This document shows, piece by piece, positions 34,312 through 44,118 of a stretch of 64,000 bases of DNA. The notes beneath the pieces were generated by a model. The model was given only the letters and a program-made list of their open reading frames with translations, was not told the origin of the DNA and made no database searches. The position numbers were made by a program, and so were the translations under genes. Origin of the DNA: Marinobacter halodurans (GTDB lineage Bacteria > Pseudomonadota > Gammaproteobacteria > Pseudomonadales > Oleiphilaceae); the NCBI RefSeq assembly GCF_004327985.1, contig NZ_SJDL01000021.1, positions 23,612-87,611 of the forward strand, given 5' to 3'. Within the stretch, counting starts at the first letter, position 1; the number at the start of each line of letters is the position of its first letter.

Positions 34312-34872
34312 GTGACCGAAGCCAATCGCTGGCGCTGGATTCCCAACGCATTGACCTTCATCCGGGTGTTGTTGATCATGCCGTTTGCGTTGGCCCTGTA
34401 CGAGGAGCGGTACGGGGTCGCGCTGATGGTGTTTCTGGTCGCAGCGCTTTCGGACGGGGTCGATGGCTTCCTGGCGCGTCATTTCAACTGGAAATCCCGG
34501 TTGGGGGCGATCGCCGATCCGCTGGCGGACAAGGCGCTGTTGATTACGGCCTACCTGATACTGACGTTGACCGGTGTTTTGCCGGTCTGGCTGTTTGCGC
34601 TGGTGCTGGGACGGGACCTGCTCATCGTCGGCGGCGCCCTGGCCTATCATTTCTTCATCGGCCGCTTCGATATGGCCCCCAGTGGGTTGGGTAAGCTCAA
34701 TACCCTGATCCAGATCCTGGTGGTCCTGGCCATTGTCATCTACCTGGCGGGTCTGCCGATGCCGCCCTGGGTCATCCCCGGGGGAATCCGGCTGGTCGCC
34801 GCGATGGCGCTGGTGAGCGGTCTTCACTACATCTTCGTCTGGGCGCGTCGTGCATGGTTGACAACACACTAG
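34312..34872 (+). CDS. CDP-alcohol phosphatidyltransferase family protein
   Basis: A 186-residue inner-membrane enzyme of the PgsA/CLS family. The full CAP signature D-x2-DG-x2-AR-x8-G-x3-D-x3-D is present as SDGVDGFLAR...GAIADPLAD. About five membrane segments follow. It could make phosphatidylglycerol phosphate, cardiolipin or another head group; the sequence alone does not decide. GTG start at 34312. Its 3' end overlaps hda by 19 bp, suggesting coupling. Confidence 0.88.
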   Translation: MTEANRWRWIPNALTFIRVLLIMPFALALYEERYGVALMVFLVAALSDGVDGFLARHFNWKSRLGAIADPLADKALLITAYLILTLTGVLPVWLFALVLGRDLLIVGGALAYHFFIGRFDMAPSGLGKLNTLIQILVVLAIVIYLAGLPMPPWVIPGGIRLVAAMALVSGLHYIFVWARRAWLTTH

Positions 34873-35564
34873 ACGGTTCACAGCTAACACTTGGCGTCCG
34901 TCTACATGACGATGCCACCTTCGCCAACTTCCTGGGGCAGAAGAACGCCCTGGCGGCGGAGAAGCTCAAAGCCTTGTCAGAAGATGCCAATCTTCCGGTT
35001 GTCGTGGTCTGCGGCGACAGTGGGACTGGCAAGAGCCACCTGTTACAGGCAGTCTGCCACCACGCCGAGCGCAGTGGGCTTTCGGCCCTGTGCCTGAATC
35101 TCCAGGAACTGCTGCCGCTGGGGCCGGATGTGCTGCAGGGCATGGAGTCCTTCGAACGCGTCTGCCTGGACGATATCGAGGCCGTTGCCGGTGATGTGCA
35201 CTGGGAGGAGGCGCTGTTCCACCTCTTCAACCGGATGCTGGATAACGGCCACCAGTTGATCCTGAGCGCCGTTGAGCCGCCGGCCCGTCTTGCCATTGGT
35301 CTGCGTGATCTGGCATCGCGCTTGCAGCACGGTATCGTGCTGCAGTTGGCCCTGCCGCGAGACGAGGATCGTCTGTTAATCCTGGGCACCCGCGCCGAAC
35401 GGCGGGGTCTCGTGCTGCCGGAGGACGTCAGCCGATTCATCCTGAGACGGGCATCGCGTCATACCGGTGAATTACTGGCTATCCTTGAGCGCCTCGACGA
35501 GAGCTCGTTAAGGGAGCAGCGGCGTCTGACGATTCCGTTCGTCAAATCCGTGATGGGCTGGTAG
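34854..35564 (+). CDS. hda: DnaA regulatory inactivator Hda
   Basis: AAA+ protein that, bound to the loaded beta clamp, stimulates DnaA-ATP hydrolysis and blocks over-initiation. The 236-residue product has a clamp-binding-like QLTLGVRL motif at residues 10-17 and Walker A GDSGTGKSH near 54-62. LDDIEAVAG is the Walker B region, and a C-terminal AAA+ lid follows. There is no DNA-binding domain IV, which separates it from DnaA. Start is an ATG inside the preceding gene. Confidence 0.94.
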   Translation: MVDNTLDGSQLTLGVRLHDDATFANFLGQKNALAAEKLKALSEDANLPVVVVCGDSGTGKSHLLQAVCHHAERSGLSALCLNLQELLPLGPDVLQGMESFERVCLDDIEAVAGDVHWEEALFHLFNRMLDNGHQLILSAVEPPARLAIGLRDLASRLQHGIVLQLALPRDEDRLLILGTRAERRGLVLPEDVSRFILRRASRHTGELLAILERLDESSLREQRRLTIPFVKSVMGW

Positions 35565-35617
35565 TTCCGTGGTGGCCCATTTTTACAGGCCAACAACAGA
35601 AGGGAATGGACATCATC

Positions 35618-36409
35618 ATGAGACGAGTCGTTTTCAACCAGAAAGGCGGGGTCGGCAAGTCCAGCATTACCTGTAACCTGGCGGCCATCGCCGCTGCGGA
35701 AGGGCAGCGCACCCTGGTGGTGGACCTGGATCCGCAGGGTAATTCAACCCAGTATCTGTTAGGCAAGCCTGCGGCGGAACTGCGCGATACGGTGGCCGAC
35801 CTGCTGGAGCAGACCGTGTCGTTTTCGGTGTTCAACCGTCGTCCGGACGAATTCGTCCACGCCACGCCGTTCCCCAACCTGTTCGTGATGCCGTCCAGTC
35901 CCGAACTGGATTTCCTTGAGCGCAAGCTGGAAGCCAAGCACAAGATCTACAAACTGCGGGAAGCCCTCAAGAAGCTGGGCGAGAATTTCGACACCATCTA
36001 CATCGATACGGCCCCCGCGCTGGATTTCTACACGCGTTCGGCCCTGATCGCCGCGCAGCGCTGCCTGATCCCGTTCGATTGCGACGATTTCTCCCGGCAG
36101 GCCCTCTACAGCATTCTCGGGGAGATCCAGGATCTGCAGGAAGACCACAACCCGGACCTGCTGGTTGAGGGCATTATCGCCAACCAGTTCCAGCCGCGGG
36201 CCTCACTGCCGCGAAAACTGGTGCAGGAACTGGTCGAGGAAGGGCTGCCCATCCTTTCCGTTCGACTCTCTTCATCGGTTAAAATGAGGGAGTCGCATCA
36301 GGCGCGTCAGCCGTTGGTTCATCTTGCACCTAAGCACAACCTGACTCGCCAGTACGTGGATCTCTATCGCCTTCTCAACGGTGAGAAGGTGGACGTTGAA
36401 CCCCTCTAG
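35618..36409 (+). CDS. ParA-family ATPase without a ParB partner
   Basis: A 263-residue deviant-Walker ATPase. The motif KGGVGKSS at residues 9-16 has the ParA signature lysine (Lys9) and P-loop Lys14. VVDLDPQGNST is the A' region and YIDTAPALDFYTRSAL the Walker B region. An ATG at 35606 would add MDII, but the AAGGGA lies directly against it, so 35618 is preferred. No parB-like gene is nearby, so it is an orphan ParA. Such proteins position other cargos (chemotaxis arrays, pili, enzymes); the cargo here is unknown. Confidence 0.88.
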   Translation: MRRVVFNQKGGVGKSSITCNLAAIAAAEGQRTLVVDLDPQGNSTQYLLGKPAAELRDTVADLLEQTVSFSVFNRRPDEFVHATPFPNLFVMPSSPELDFLERKLEAKHKIYKLREALKKLGENFDTIYIDTAPALDFYTRSALIAAQRCLIPFDCDDFSRQALYSILGEIQDLQEDHNPDLLVEGIIANQFQPRASLPRKLVQELVEEGLPILSVRLSSSVKMRESHQARQPLVHLAPKHNLTRQYVDLYRLLNGEKVDVEPL

Positions 36410-36424
36410 GGGCGGGAGTGAAGG

Positions 36425-36766
36425 TTGGCCCAGACAAACGATGAACAGGTCACTTACATCGCTGATGGCTTATTGGCGATCGAGGTGGAGTTACGCCGCC
36501 TGGACTACTGGGAGCATGAACCGCCCGAACCGGAGGCCCTGCAGAGCTCGCAGCCATTCTGTGTCGATACGCTGACGTTCACGCAATGGCTTCAGTTTAT
36601 CTTCCTGCCAAGGATGAAGGACCTGATCGAAGAGGAGAGGGCGCTGCCTGCGGTTTCGGGCATTGCTCCGATGGCGGAGGAGTTCTTTCGCCAGGAACCG
36701 GTGTCCGGCCGTATCGTCATCAACGAGCTGGCACGCATAGACGCCCTGCTGTCCGGGGATGCCTGA
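36425..36766 (+). CDS. DUF446 (YqcC-like) family protein
   Basis: A small 113-residue cytoplasmic protein beginning at TTG 36425, 15 bp after the ParA gene. The middle (QPFCVDTLTFTQWLQFIFLPRMKDLIEE) matches E. coli YqcC, and the C-terminal INELARIDALLSGDA fits the family. In E. coli yqcC lies next to truC and its role is unclear. Close spacing suggests co-transcription with the orphan ParA. No ATG is available in frame. Confidence 0.82.
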   Translation: MAQTNDEQVTYIADGLLAIEVELRRLDYWEHEPPEPEALQSSQPFCVDTLTFTQWLQFIFLPRMKDLIEEERALPAVSGIAPMAEEFFRQEPVSGRIVINELARIDALLSGDA

Positions 36767-36821
36767 GCGGCATTCCCGCCACACCCCGATCTTCCCGTAC
36801 CTGAATGCCGTGCCTGCGGCG

Positions 36822-39575
36822 TCAGCCCTTGCTGTCGCCGGAGGGGTTCTGTTTCAGCGGCAGAGAGAACTGGTCTTCCGGTAACAGTCGACGACCCCTG
36901 CGCATCTCATCGAACAGCACGCCAAGGCTGGAACTCGGCAGCGGCGGACAGAATCTGTGCCCCTGCACCAGATGGCAACCGGCACTGCGCAGGAAGGCGT
37001 CTTCGTCGGCGGTTTCAACGCCCGAGGCGGCGACGGTCAGTGAGAGCTGGCGGGCCAGGTTAATCAGGGTGTGGACGATGGCGGCCGTGTTCTCCTCGTC
37101 GGGGGCCTGTTGCAGGAGATCCTGGTCGATTTTCACCTGATCGAACGGCAGGTCGCGCAGCAGACGCAACGAGGACAGCCCGCTGCCGAACCGGTCGAGG
37201 ACCAATCCGATACCCAGTTTCTTGAGACGGGCCAGGGTGCGGGCCGTTTCCTCCAGGCGATCGCTCAGCACCCGCTCGTCGATCTCCAGCGCCAGCAGGT
37301 TCGGATCCAGGTTGGTCTCGTCGATGATCCGTTGGAGTCGCGTAGCCAGTTGGGGGTGGTTGTACTGGCGTGAGGACAGGTTGATATTGACGGTCACCGG
37401 CGCCGGGCTCATCGCCTGGATGGCACGGGATTGCAGGCACGCATTGTGGCAAACCCACTCGCCCAGTTGCTGCAGCTGGCCGGTCTGTTCCGCGACGTCC
37501 AGGAAGTCCTGCGGCGTCAGTAGACCGCGGCTGGGATGGTTCCAGCGCAGAAGGGCTTCCAGGGCGACGATGCGACCGTTGCGGACGTTGATGATGGGCT
37601 GGTAATGCAGGTCCAGCTGTCCACCGCGGATGGCCTCCCGCAACTCCCGCTCCAGATCCATCTGGCGCTGCATTTCCGTGTTCATGTCGTGGCTGAAGAA
37701 CTGGATATTGTTGCGGCCGGCCTTCTTCGCCCGGTACATTGCCATATCGGCGTTTTTCAGCAGATCTTCGTAAGTGGTTCCGTCCACCGGCGCGAGCGTG
37801 ATGCCGATGCTGGATGTGATGATCAGCTCCCCGCTGGGTACCCGCACGGGCTCGGTAATGGCTGACAGGATGCCCCGGGCCACCTTCTCGCAGCCTTCCG
37901 CGCCATTGACCTGGTTCAGGAGGATGGCGAATTCGTCGCCACCAAGCCGGGCAATGGTGTCTTCCTGACGTACGTTATGCTGCAGCCGGCGGGCGAGCTC
38001 CTGCAGCAATTCATCGCCGGCATCGTGCCCCAGGGTGTCATTGATGCGCTTGAAATGGTCGACATCGAGGGCAATGAGGGCGCAGTAGTGGCCATGACGC
38101 AGGGCGCTGGTGATCGCCTGCCGGCAGCGATCCTCGAACAGCCGTCGGTTGGCGGTATTGGTCAGGACATCGTAATGGGCCAGGTAGTGCAACTGGTTCT
38201 GGGTCTCCCGGATCTCCGAGATGTCCTGCCCGATCAGAATGATGTGGGCGGGGGCATCCTCGTCCTCTTCCTGCAGTCGGTTGATGTTCCAGAGCAGCGT
38301 ATGGCTGGTGCCATCGAAACTGGTGACCCGGGTTTCAATCTGGTCACGGGTGAGGCCGGTGTTCTGGACCTTGGTCATCTTCCAGGCCAGCTCGTCACGT
38401 TGTTCCGGCGGGATAAAGGCGTCGAGCAGGTTGCGATCCAGGGCCTCATCGCGACTGTAACCGAACAGCGTTTCGGCGGCGCTGTTCCATTGGCGAATCA
38501 GTGTTTTGTCATCCACCACGATAATCGGGTTGCTGGTGTTCTCAAACAGCGCCCGGAAATGACGCGATGAACGGCGGAAGGATTTTTCGGCCTGCTCCCG
38601 GATGAAAATTTCGTCCTTCAGCTCGAAATTGGTGATCTGTAGTTCCCGGGTGCGTTCTTCCACCGTTGTTTCCAGGCTGTTTGCGACCCGCTCCCGGTCG
38701 GCCAGCAGTACCCGTACGTAGCAGGAGGTGCCGCCAATGGCGATGATCAGCGTTTCGCTCAGTAGGGCGCCCATTCCCAGCTTGATCTCTGGATCGCCCA
38801 GCAGGAACACGCTTGCCAGCGCCGCATAGGTCGAAATGGTGATGGCCAGCATGCTGCCGCTGAGAGAAAAGCGTGTGGCGGCCCAGGTCATCAGCGGCAA
38901 CAGCAGGAACAGCGCCTGCAGGACACTGTGCGCCGTCATGCCCAGGACAAAGACCAGCGCGGCCAGCCACAGCACCCATTCCAGCGGCCGCAGGAACAGT
39001 CTCGAAACCATGGGCTCGCGCACCAGGCTCAGGATCAGTGGCGTTACGGTCAGGCAGCCGAGGCTGTGGCCGAACCAGCTGAAGAGCAGTACCTCGTTGA
39101 GAGGCATCTGGTCCTCGGTCAGGTACAGGGACGCCAGATAGGTAATGGGCAGCGCTGCACCCAGGGCCCCCAGGGTGACGGCACCCAGGAACCAGAGGAA
39201 GCCGACGTAATCCGACAGGGGGTTGCGGTTGCCCGCCGCTTGCCGGAAAACCCAGTACGCCGCGAAAGGCGCAGCCAGGTAGGACAGCAGTATCGCGAGA
39301 AAGGTGGTCAGTGGATCCGGAGTGTCGGGCGGCGACTGATAGACATAGAGTAGGCCGGCGGAAAACAGGCCGGCGATCACCGGCAGGACGGCTTCCCGTC
39401 CCCTGAGGATAAGCAGTGCCAGGGCAAGCCCGGACGGCAGCCAGATAATCGATGCGGGATTGACCCCCGATGGCAGCTGAATGCTGACGCCGGCAAGCGC
39501 GGCGATAACAGCTGCGATCAATACTGGGGCAAGCACCGCTTTCCATGAATCGAGTGATTGGAATGGTGCGTTCAA
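36822..39575 (-). CDS. MASE1-PAS-GGDEF-EAL cyclic-di-GMP signalling protein
   Basis: A 917-residue inner-membrane protein. Residues ~1-300 are a MASE1-type sensor with about eight helices (signature IIWLPSGLALALLIL), then a short coiled coil. A PAS domain (~345-460) follows. The GGDEF domain is intact (RLGGDEFAI near 545), with an RxxD inhibitory site (RQED) exactly five residues upstream, so diguanylate cyclase activity is likely. The EAL domain keeps ALEALLRW (~672) and the catalytic Lys, but DDFG is altered to DRFG (~793) and AEGVET to ASGVET. Its phosphodiesterase activity is therefore doubtful. TTG start with GGGAAGG 7 nt upstream. Confidence 0.92.
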   Translation of the reverse strand: MNAPFQSLDSWKAVLAPVLIAAVIAALAGVSIQLPSGVNPASIIWLPSGLALALLILRGREAVLPVIAGLFSAGLLYVYQSPPDTPDPLTTFLAILLSYLAAPFAAYWVFRQAAGNRNPLSDYVGFLWFLGAVTLGALGAALPITYLASLYLTEDQMPLNEVLLFSWFGHSLGCLTVTPLILSLVREPMVSRLFLRPLEWVLWLAALVFVLGMTAHSVLQALFLLLPLMTWAATRFSLSGSMLAITISTYAALASVFLLGDPEIKLGMGALLSETLIIAIGGTSCYVRVLLADRERVANSLETTVEERTRELQITNFELKDEIFIREQAEKSFRRSSRHFRALFENTSNPIIVVDDKTLIRQWNSAAETLFGYSRDEALDRNLLDAFIPPEQRDELAWKMTKVQNTGLTRDQIETRVTSFDGTSHTLLWNINRLQEEDEDAPAHIILIGQDISEIRETQNQLHYLAHYDVLTNTANRRLFEDRCRQAITSALRHGHYCALIALDVDHFKRINDTLGHDAGDELLQELARRLQHNVRQEDTIARLGGDEFAILLNQVNGAEGCEKVARGILSAITEPVRVPSGELIITSSIGITLAPVDGTTYEDLLKNADMAMYRAKKAGRNNIQFFSHDMNTEMQRQMDLERELREAIRGGQLDLHYQPIINVRNGRIVALEALLRWNHPSRGLLTPQDFLDVAEQTGQLQQLGEWVCHNACLQSRAIQAMSPAPVTVNINLSSRQYNHPQLATRLQRIIDETNLDPNLLALEIDERVLSDRLEETARTLARLKKLGIGLVLDRFGSGLSSLRLLRDLPFDQVKIDQDLLQQAPDEENTAAIVHTLINLARQLSLTVAASGVETADEDAFLRSAGCHLVQGHRFCPPLPSSSLGVLFDEMRRGRRLLPEDQFSLPLKQNPSGDSKG

Positions 39576-39830
39576 ATAAAATCCTTCCCTGGTGCGAATT
39601 GTTGCCCTGATTCCCTGGGTTCGAATTCAGTCTGTCGGCATGACCGTGATTCCCTGGATGCCGAAATTCCCGTCATTGCCATAGTGTTTTACAATCATTT
39701 GACACTTTAAATAGCTTACTCCGAATTTTCGCAGCGCATACCGGGATACGGTTACCATCTGTAAATTCGTGGTCGTGTCAGACGACGTGTCGTTGCCGGC
39801 TGTGCTGTCCAATGCCTCCCGGGTGTGGGA

Positions 39831-40679
39831 TCACATGGACAGGCGCATCGACAGATCCACGGCTTTGACGTCCTTGGTGAATGTTCCCAGAGAAATATAG
39901 TCCACTCCTGTCTCTGCGACAGGTACCAGTGTGGATTCGTTGATGCCACCGGACGCTTCGATGCGCGTCTTACCGGCATTTTCCGCCACGGCCGTGCGCA
40001 TGTCCTCAAGGGAGAACTCGTCCAGCATGATGATGTCGGCTCCGGCCTTGAGGGCTTCCCGGAACTCCGTCAGGTTCTCTGTTTCCACCTCCACCGGCTT
40101 GCCAGGGGCGATCTGGTGGGCGGTGTCGATGGCCCCGGCGATCGAGCCACAGGCGGCGATGTGGTTTTCCTTGATCAGGAAGGCGTCGTAAAGTCCGGTG
40201 CGGTGGTTGTGGCAACCACCACACGTAACGGCATATTTCTGGGCCAGCCGGAGTCCGGGCAGTGTCTTGCGGGTGTCCAGCAGTTTCACCGACGTGTGGG
40301 CAACCCGGTCGGCGTAGTCGCGGCAGCGTGTGGCCACGCCGGACAGCGTCTGCAGCCAGTTCAGGGCACAGCGCTCTGCGGTCAGGATACTGCGGGCATT
40401 GCCCTCTACGGTGAACAACGTCGCATCGGGGGCGACCCGGTCGCCGTCGCCACAGGTCCAGTTGACCACCAGATCCGGGTCAACCTGCCGGAACACTTCA
40501 TTGACCCAGGCCGTTCCGGCGACGATGGCGGACTCCCGGGTGATGACCCGTGCCGAGGCGTGTCGATCCGCCGGGATCAGCATGGCGGTGATATCACCAC
40601 TCCCGACATCCTCCTGCAGGCTCAGGGCGACGGCCTGTACGCGTGACTGGTTCAACTGGTCCGGGGAAATGGCAGTCAT
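39831..40679 (-). CDS. nadC: nicotinate-nucleotide pyrophosphorylase (quinolinate PRTase)
   Basis: Converts quinolinate and PRPP to nicotinate mononucleotide, completing de novo NAD synthesis. The 282-residue protein has [17 protein letters not shown] N-terminal sequence, [36 protein letters not shown] (catalytic RKT-Pro-Gly region), [11 protein letters not shown] and IEASGGI. It is divergent from the DUF1631 gene; the nadC/DUF1631-ampD-ampE arrangement is the same in P. aeruginosa. Confidence 0.97.
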   Translation of the reverse strand: MTAISPDQLNQSRVQAVALSLQEDVGSGDITAMLIPADRHASARVITRESAIVAGTAWVNEVFRQVDPDLVVNWTCGDGDRVAPDATLFTVEGNARSILTAERCALNWLQTLSGVATRCRDYADRVAHTSVKLLDTRKTLPGLRLAQKYAVTCGGCHNHRTGLYDAFLIKENHIAACGSIAGAIDTAHQIAPGKPVEVETENLTEFREALKAGADIIMLDEFSLEDMRTAVAENAGKTRIEASGGINESTLVPVAETGVDYISLGTFTKDVKAVDLSMRLSM

Positions 40680-41061
40680 GAGGCGGAATTACTCCAGTGC
40701 TTGGGATTGGATGGCAGGTTGCGGACCCGGAGTTTACTGGCTGGCGTTGTGGTCGCCAAGTGCTGTCCGTAAACGGGTGACGTGCGCCGTCACCACCGAC
40801 GTTGTACGACCTTCTTGTCATTTTTTTAACATATTGAATAGAAAGGAAAAGATTATAAAAAGTGTGAACTGGTTCCGGGGAACACAAACGGTGACAAAAC
40901 CTGACACAAGGTGACGTGGAAACCGCCTATGATGCAGCATGGATGTAAACTAATGTGAAATGGCGCATGGCCGCACGGGGCATGTGCAGGGCACCCGGGT
41001 TTTTAGCAACCGCCTGTTTATAAAGCGGAATTTCGACGGGGCCATTGTCGGGGACGTTGTA
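40680..41061. other. divergent intergenic region nadC / DUF1631 gene
   Basis: Gene-free control region. It is markedly AT-rich at 40818-40865 (TTTTTTTAACATATTGAATAG and onward to ATTATAAAAAG), the likely site of a promoter. A cluster of GTGAC/TGAC words lies at 40890-40917. An in-frame ATG at 40960 could extend the DUF1631 gene by 34 residues, but the added sequence is not gene-like. Confidence 0.5.
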
Positions 41062-43407
41062 ATGACCAATGACAGTCGGGTTGTCAGTCTGCATGGCGGG
41101 GCACGCGAGCGAAGCAGCTTTTCGCTGCCGTCGGCACTGATTCGATTGCGGGATTATTCCAGCCAGGCACTGCGTAAGGAATTGGGGGAGTTTTTCGACA
41201 GCGCCGACGACGCGCTCTTCAATCTCGCCGACAAGGCCGGCACCAACCAGGATCAGACCGCTTACTTCGACGCCATGCGTGAACTGCGTTTACGGCGCAA
41301 GGCCATGTCCCTGTCGATCCTGCAGTGGGTGGCCCGGGCTTTCAACGAAGTGGGCACCTTCGACCCCCAGTCCCGACGTTCCGGAGACCTGACGGAAATC
41401 GACCAGGACAGCCTCAGTCTGGTTGATCACGGCGACCATGAGCAGCAGGTGGCGATCGACAATCTGGTCAACAAGCTGCGTAACCGCTACACCGACTCCA
41501 TCCGAATGCTCGCAGTCCGTATTGAGCACCTTATTCCCAATGCCAACCTGTCCGATCGCCAGATGCCGTTGAGTCCCGAGATCATCTGCGGCGGCCTGCA
41601 GGAGGCCTGCAATGACCTGGATATCGATATCCGGGCCAAGCTGGTCGTGCTCAAGCTGTTCGACAAGCTGTTCATTGACCGCCTTGATCGCCTCTACCGG
41701 GAAGCCAATACGTTGCTGGTCAAGGATGGCGTGCTCCCCGACATGAAGCGACCGCCCGTGGCCGGTCGCGGTGAACCGCGCCAGCCGGTGGCGCGTCGTC
41801 CCGTGCCGCCGTCCGCACCGTCGATGTCGGGCGAGACCTATACGCCGGTCGGCGGTGAGGGGAGGCACCCGACCTTCTCCGAACTCTCCGCACTGCTCCA
41901 TACACAGACCGGGCCGGCAGATTCATCGGCGTCGTCGGCCACCGGCCAGCAAGGTGTGATCGGTACGGTTGAGCTGATGCGCCGGCTGGCGGTTCTGCAA
42001 AGCCGGTCGGACATACTCAATGCCGAACATGGCGCGGGTCATTCCGAGGTGCCCGGTGGCAATCTGACTCGCCAGGTGGAATCCATGCTGGCCGGCCGGA
42101 ACCAGACGATGGGGGCCCTGAATCAGGTGGATGCCGACGTCATCAACCTGGTCACCATGCTGTTTGATTTCATCCTGGAAGACCGGCAACTGCCGTTGCC
42201 GATGAAGAACGTCATCGGCCGGTTGCAGATTCCCATTCTCAAGGTGGCACTGCTGGATCGCAGCTTTTTCAACCGGGGCGGCCATCCGGCCCGCAAACTG
42301 TTGAATGAACTGGCCATGGCGGGGATTGGCTGGAACGAGAAGGCGTCCGGTCAGCGCGATCCGCTGCGGGAGAAAATCGAGTCCGTTGTTGATCGGCTGA
42401 TCAGCGATTTCAGCGATAACGTTGAGATTTTCAGCGAGCTCCTGGACGAATTCAGCCACTTCATGGATCTGGACCGGCGCCGTCGTGAGTTGGTGGAACA
42501 GCGCCTGCGTGATGCGGAAGAGGGGCGCGCCCGCCAGCAACGTGCCCGCGATGCGGCGGCGGAGGTGATCGACTCGTTGCGCGAGGGCCGCCATTTGCCG
42601 CCGGTTGTCGAAGCCATCCTCGACGAACCCTGGTCCAAGGTGCTGCAGTTCCTGTATCTGCGCGAGGGCGAGGCCAGCGATGCCTGGACGCAGTCCGTGG
42701 CACTGGCCAGGGAGTTGGTCTGGAGTGTCGACCCGAAGGAAGTGACCGAGCAGACGCGGGGAGAATTGCTGCGCCGGATTCCGTCAATCGTCGATAACCT
42801 GCGCAAGGGCCTGCATTCCATTTCCTGGGACCCGTTTGCCAGCGATGCGATGATGCGCGACCTGGAACTGGCGCATGTGGACACCCTGCAGCAACTGGCG
42901 GTGCAGGCCCCCATGTCACCGTCGGATGATACGGCGACGCCAGCAGAGACGATGGATGATGCGGCGGTGTCCGAGGCGGTTGCCGAGTTCAGTTCACCGC
43001 AACCTGCGGCGGAGGCAGTCCCCGAGACATTGGCGACCGCAAGCCCGGATGCTGCTACTGAGCCGGCCCTGGCGCAGGGAACGGACGGGACAAACGACGC
43101 CGTTGCGGAGCCGGAGACTGACGTGGACAGCCGGTGGCTGGAAATGGCGCAGAAGCTGCGGGTCGGTTCCTGGGTTGAGCTGCAGGCGGAGGGCCAGAAG
43201 CTGCGCTGTAAATTGGCCGCGGTGATCAAGGCGACCGGCAAGTACATCTTCGTCAATCGTAACGGGGCGAAGGTGGCGGAATATGACCAGGCGGATGTGG
43301 CCCGGGCCCTCGCCACCGGTGAAGTTTCCATGCTGGATGACGGCCTGATCTTTGACCGGGCGCTGGAATCCATTATCGACAACCTGCGCCATAGCCGTCG
43401 GGACTGA
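41062..43407 (+). CDS. DUF1631 family protein
   Basis: A large 781-residue cytoplasmic protein of unknown function. Start at the ATG 41062 (MTNDSRVVSLHGG) has GGGGA about 7 nt upstream. The N-terminal half is helical (LRKELGEFFDSADDALFNLADKA). The middle contains a Pro/Arg-rich linker (~230-280), then a second helical core (HPARKLLNELAMAGIGW). A low-complexity acidic stretch precedes a small beta-rich C-terminal domain (VGSWVELQAEGQKLRCKLAAV) that resembles PilZ-like barrels without the arginine-rich RxxxR c-di-GMP motif. Family members occur next to nadC and ampD in Pseudomonas. Confidence 0.82.
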   Translation: MTNDSRVVSLHGGARERSSFSLPSALIRLRDYSSQALRKELGEFFDSADDALFNLADKAGTNQDQTAYFDAMRELRLRRKAMSLSILQWVARAFNEVGTFDPQSRRSGDLTEIDQDSLSLVDHGDHEQQVAIDNLVNKLRNRYTDSIRMLAVRIEHLIPNANLSDRQMPLSPEIICGGLQEACNDLDIDIRAKLVVLKLFDKLFIDRLDRLYREANTLLVKDGVLPDMKRPPVAGRGEPRQPVARRPVPPSAPSMSGETYTPVGGEGRHPTFSELSALLHTQTGPADSSASSATGQQGVIGTVELMRRLAVLQSRSDILNAEHGAGHSEVPGGNLTRQVESMLAGRNQTMGALNQVDADVINLVTMLFDFILEDRQLPLPMKNVIGRLQIPILKVALLDRSFFNRGGHPARKLLNELAMAGIGWNEKASGQRDPLREKIESVVDRLISDFSDNVEIFSELLDEFSHFMDLDRRRRELVEQRLRDAEEGRARQQRARDAAAEVIDSLREGRHLPPVVEAILDEPWSKVLQFLYLREGEASDAWTQSVALARELVWSVDPKEVTEQTRGELLRRIPSIVDNLRKGLHSISWDPFASDAMMRDLELAHVDTLQQLAVQAPMSPSDDTATPAETMDDAAVSEAVAEFSSPQPAAEAVPETLATASPDAATEPALAQGTDGTNDAVAEPETDVDSRWLEMAQKLRVGSWVELQAEGQKLRCKLAAVIKATGKYIFVNRNGAKVAEYDQADVARALATGEVSMLDDGLIFDRALESIIDNLRHSRRD

Positions 43408-43521
43408 AGCAAAGGCCCGGCGGCCGGTGGCTTTTTGGCTCGACACGTTGCTTTGTGCTTCAATCACCGTAGAATTGCTGACCACGTTCAGGTTCCGTAA
43501 CGCGGTAGCGGTGGAAGCACG

Positions 43522-44118
43522 TTGAATTTCCAATCCCAGGTCCCATCATTCGAGATCGACGACGCCGGTTGGCTCCGTCACGCCCGTCGTTGCACTTCGC
43601 CCAACTTTGGCCCGCGGCCCGAAGGCGCCGAAATCTCCCTGGTAGTGGTTCACAACATCAGCTTGCCGCCGGGGCAGTTCGGCGGCGACGCCATCGAGCG
43701 CTTTTTCTGTAATACCCTCGATCCGGACGACCACCCGTATTTCCAGGAGATCCGGGATCTCAAGGTGTCTGCTCACGTGCTGGTTCGCCGGGACGGCCGT
43801 TGCGTGCAATTCGTCTCCTTTCTGGACCGGGCTTGGCATGCGGGGCGTTCGTCTTTCCGCGGCGAAGACGAGTGCAATGATTTTGGCATCGGTATTGAGC
43901 TCGAGGGTACGGACGATCAGCCTTATGAGACCGCGCAGTACAGGTCCCTGGCACAGCTCACCCAGTCGATTATGCAGCGCTGGCCGGCGATCACCACCGA
44001 TCGCCTGACGGGCCACTGCGATATCGCCCCCGGGCGAAAGACCGACCCGGGTCCGGCCTTTGACTGGGCCTATTTTCTCAGTCTGGTTGCGAATATCCGG
44101 AATCGGGGGGAAAACTGA
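43522..44118 (+). CDS. ampD: 1,6-anhydro-N-acetylmuramyl-L-alanine amidase
   Basis: Cytoplasmic zinc amidase that splits recycled anhydro-muropeptides and so keeps AmpR-controlled beta-lactamase genes off. The 198-residue product has zinc ligands His44 (VVVHNIS), His165 (GHCDIAPGRKTDPG) and Asp175 in the same motif. HAGRSSFRGEDECNDFGIGIE is the core amidase_2 signature. TTG start with a GTGGAAG site upstream. The stop overlaps the ampE ATG (TGATG). Confidence 0.96.
   Translation: MNFQSQVPSFEIDDAGWLRHARRCTSPNFGPRPEGAEISLVVVHNISLPPGQFGGDAIERFFCNTLDPDDHPYFQEIRDLKVSAHVLVRRDGRCVQFVSFLDRAWHAGRSSFRGEDECNDFGIGIELEGTDDQPYETAQYRSLAQLTQSIMQRWPAITTDRLTGHCDIAPGRKTDPGPAFDWAYFLSLVANIRNRGEN

Noticed and set aside
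40860..40920. Cluster of GTGAC/TGAC words before the DUF1631 gene as an operator
   Set aside because: Spacing is irregular and no dyad symmetry is present.
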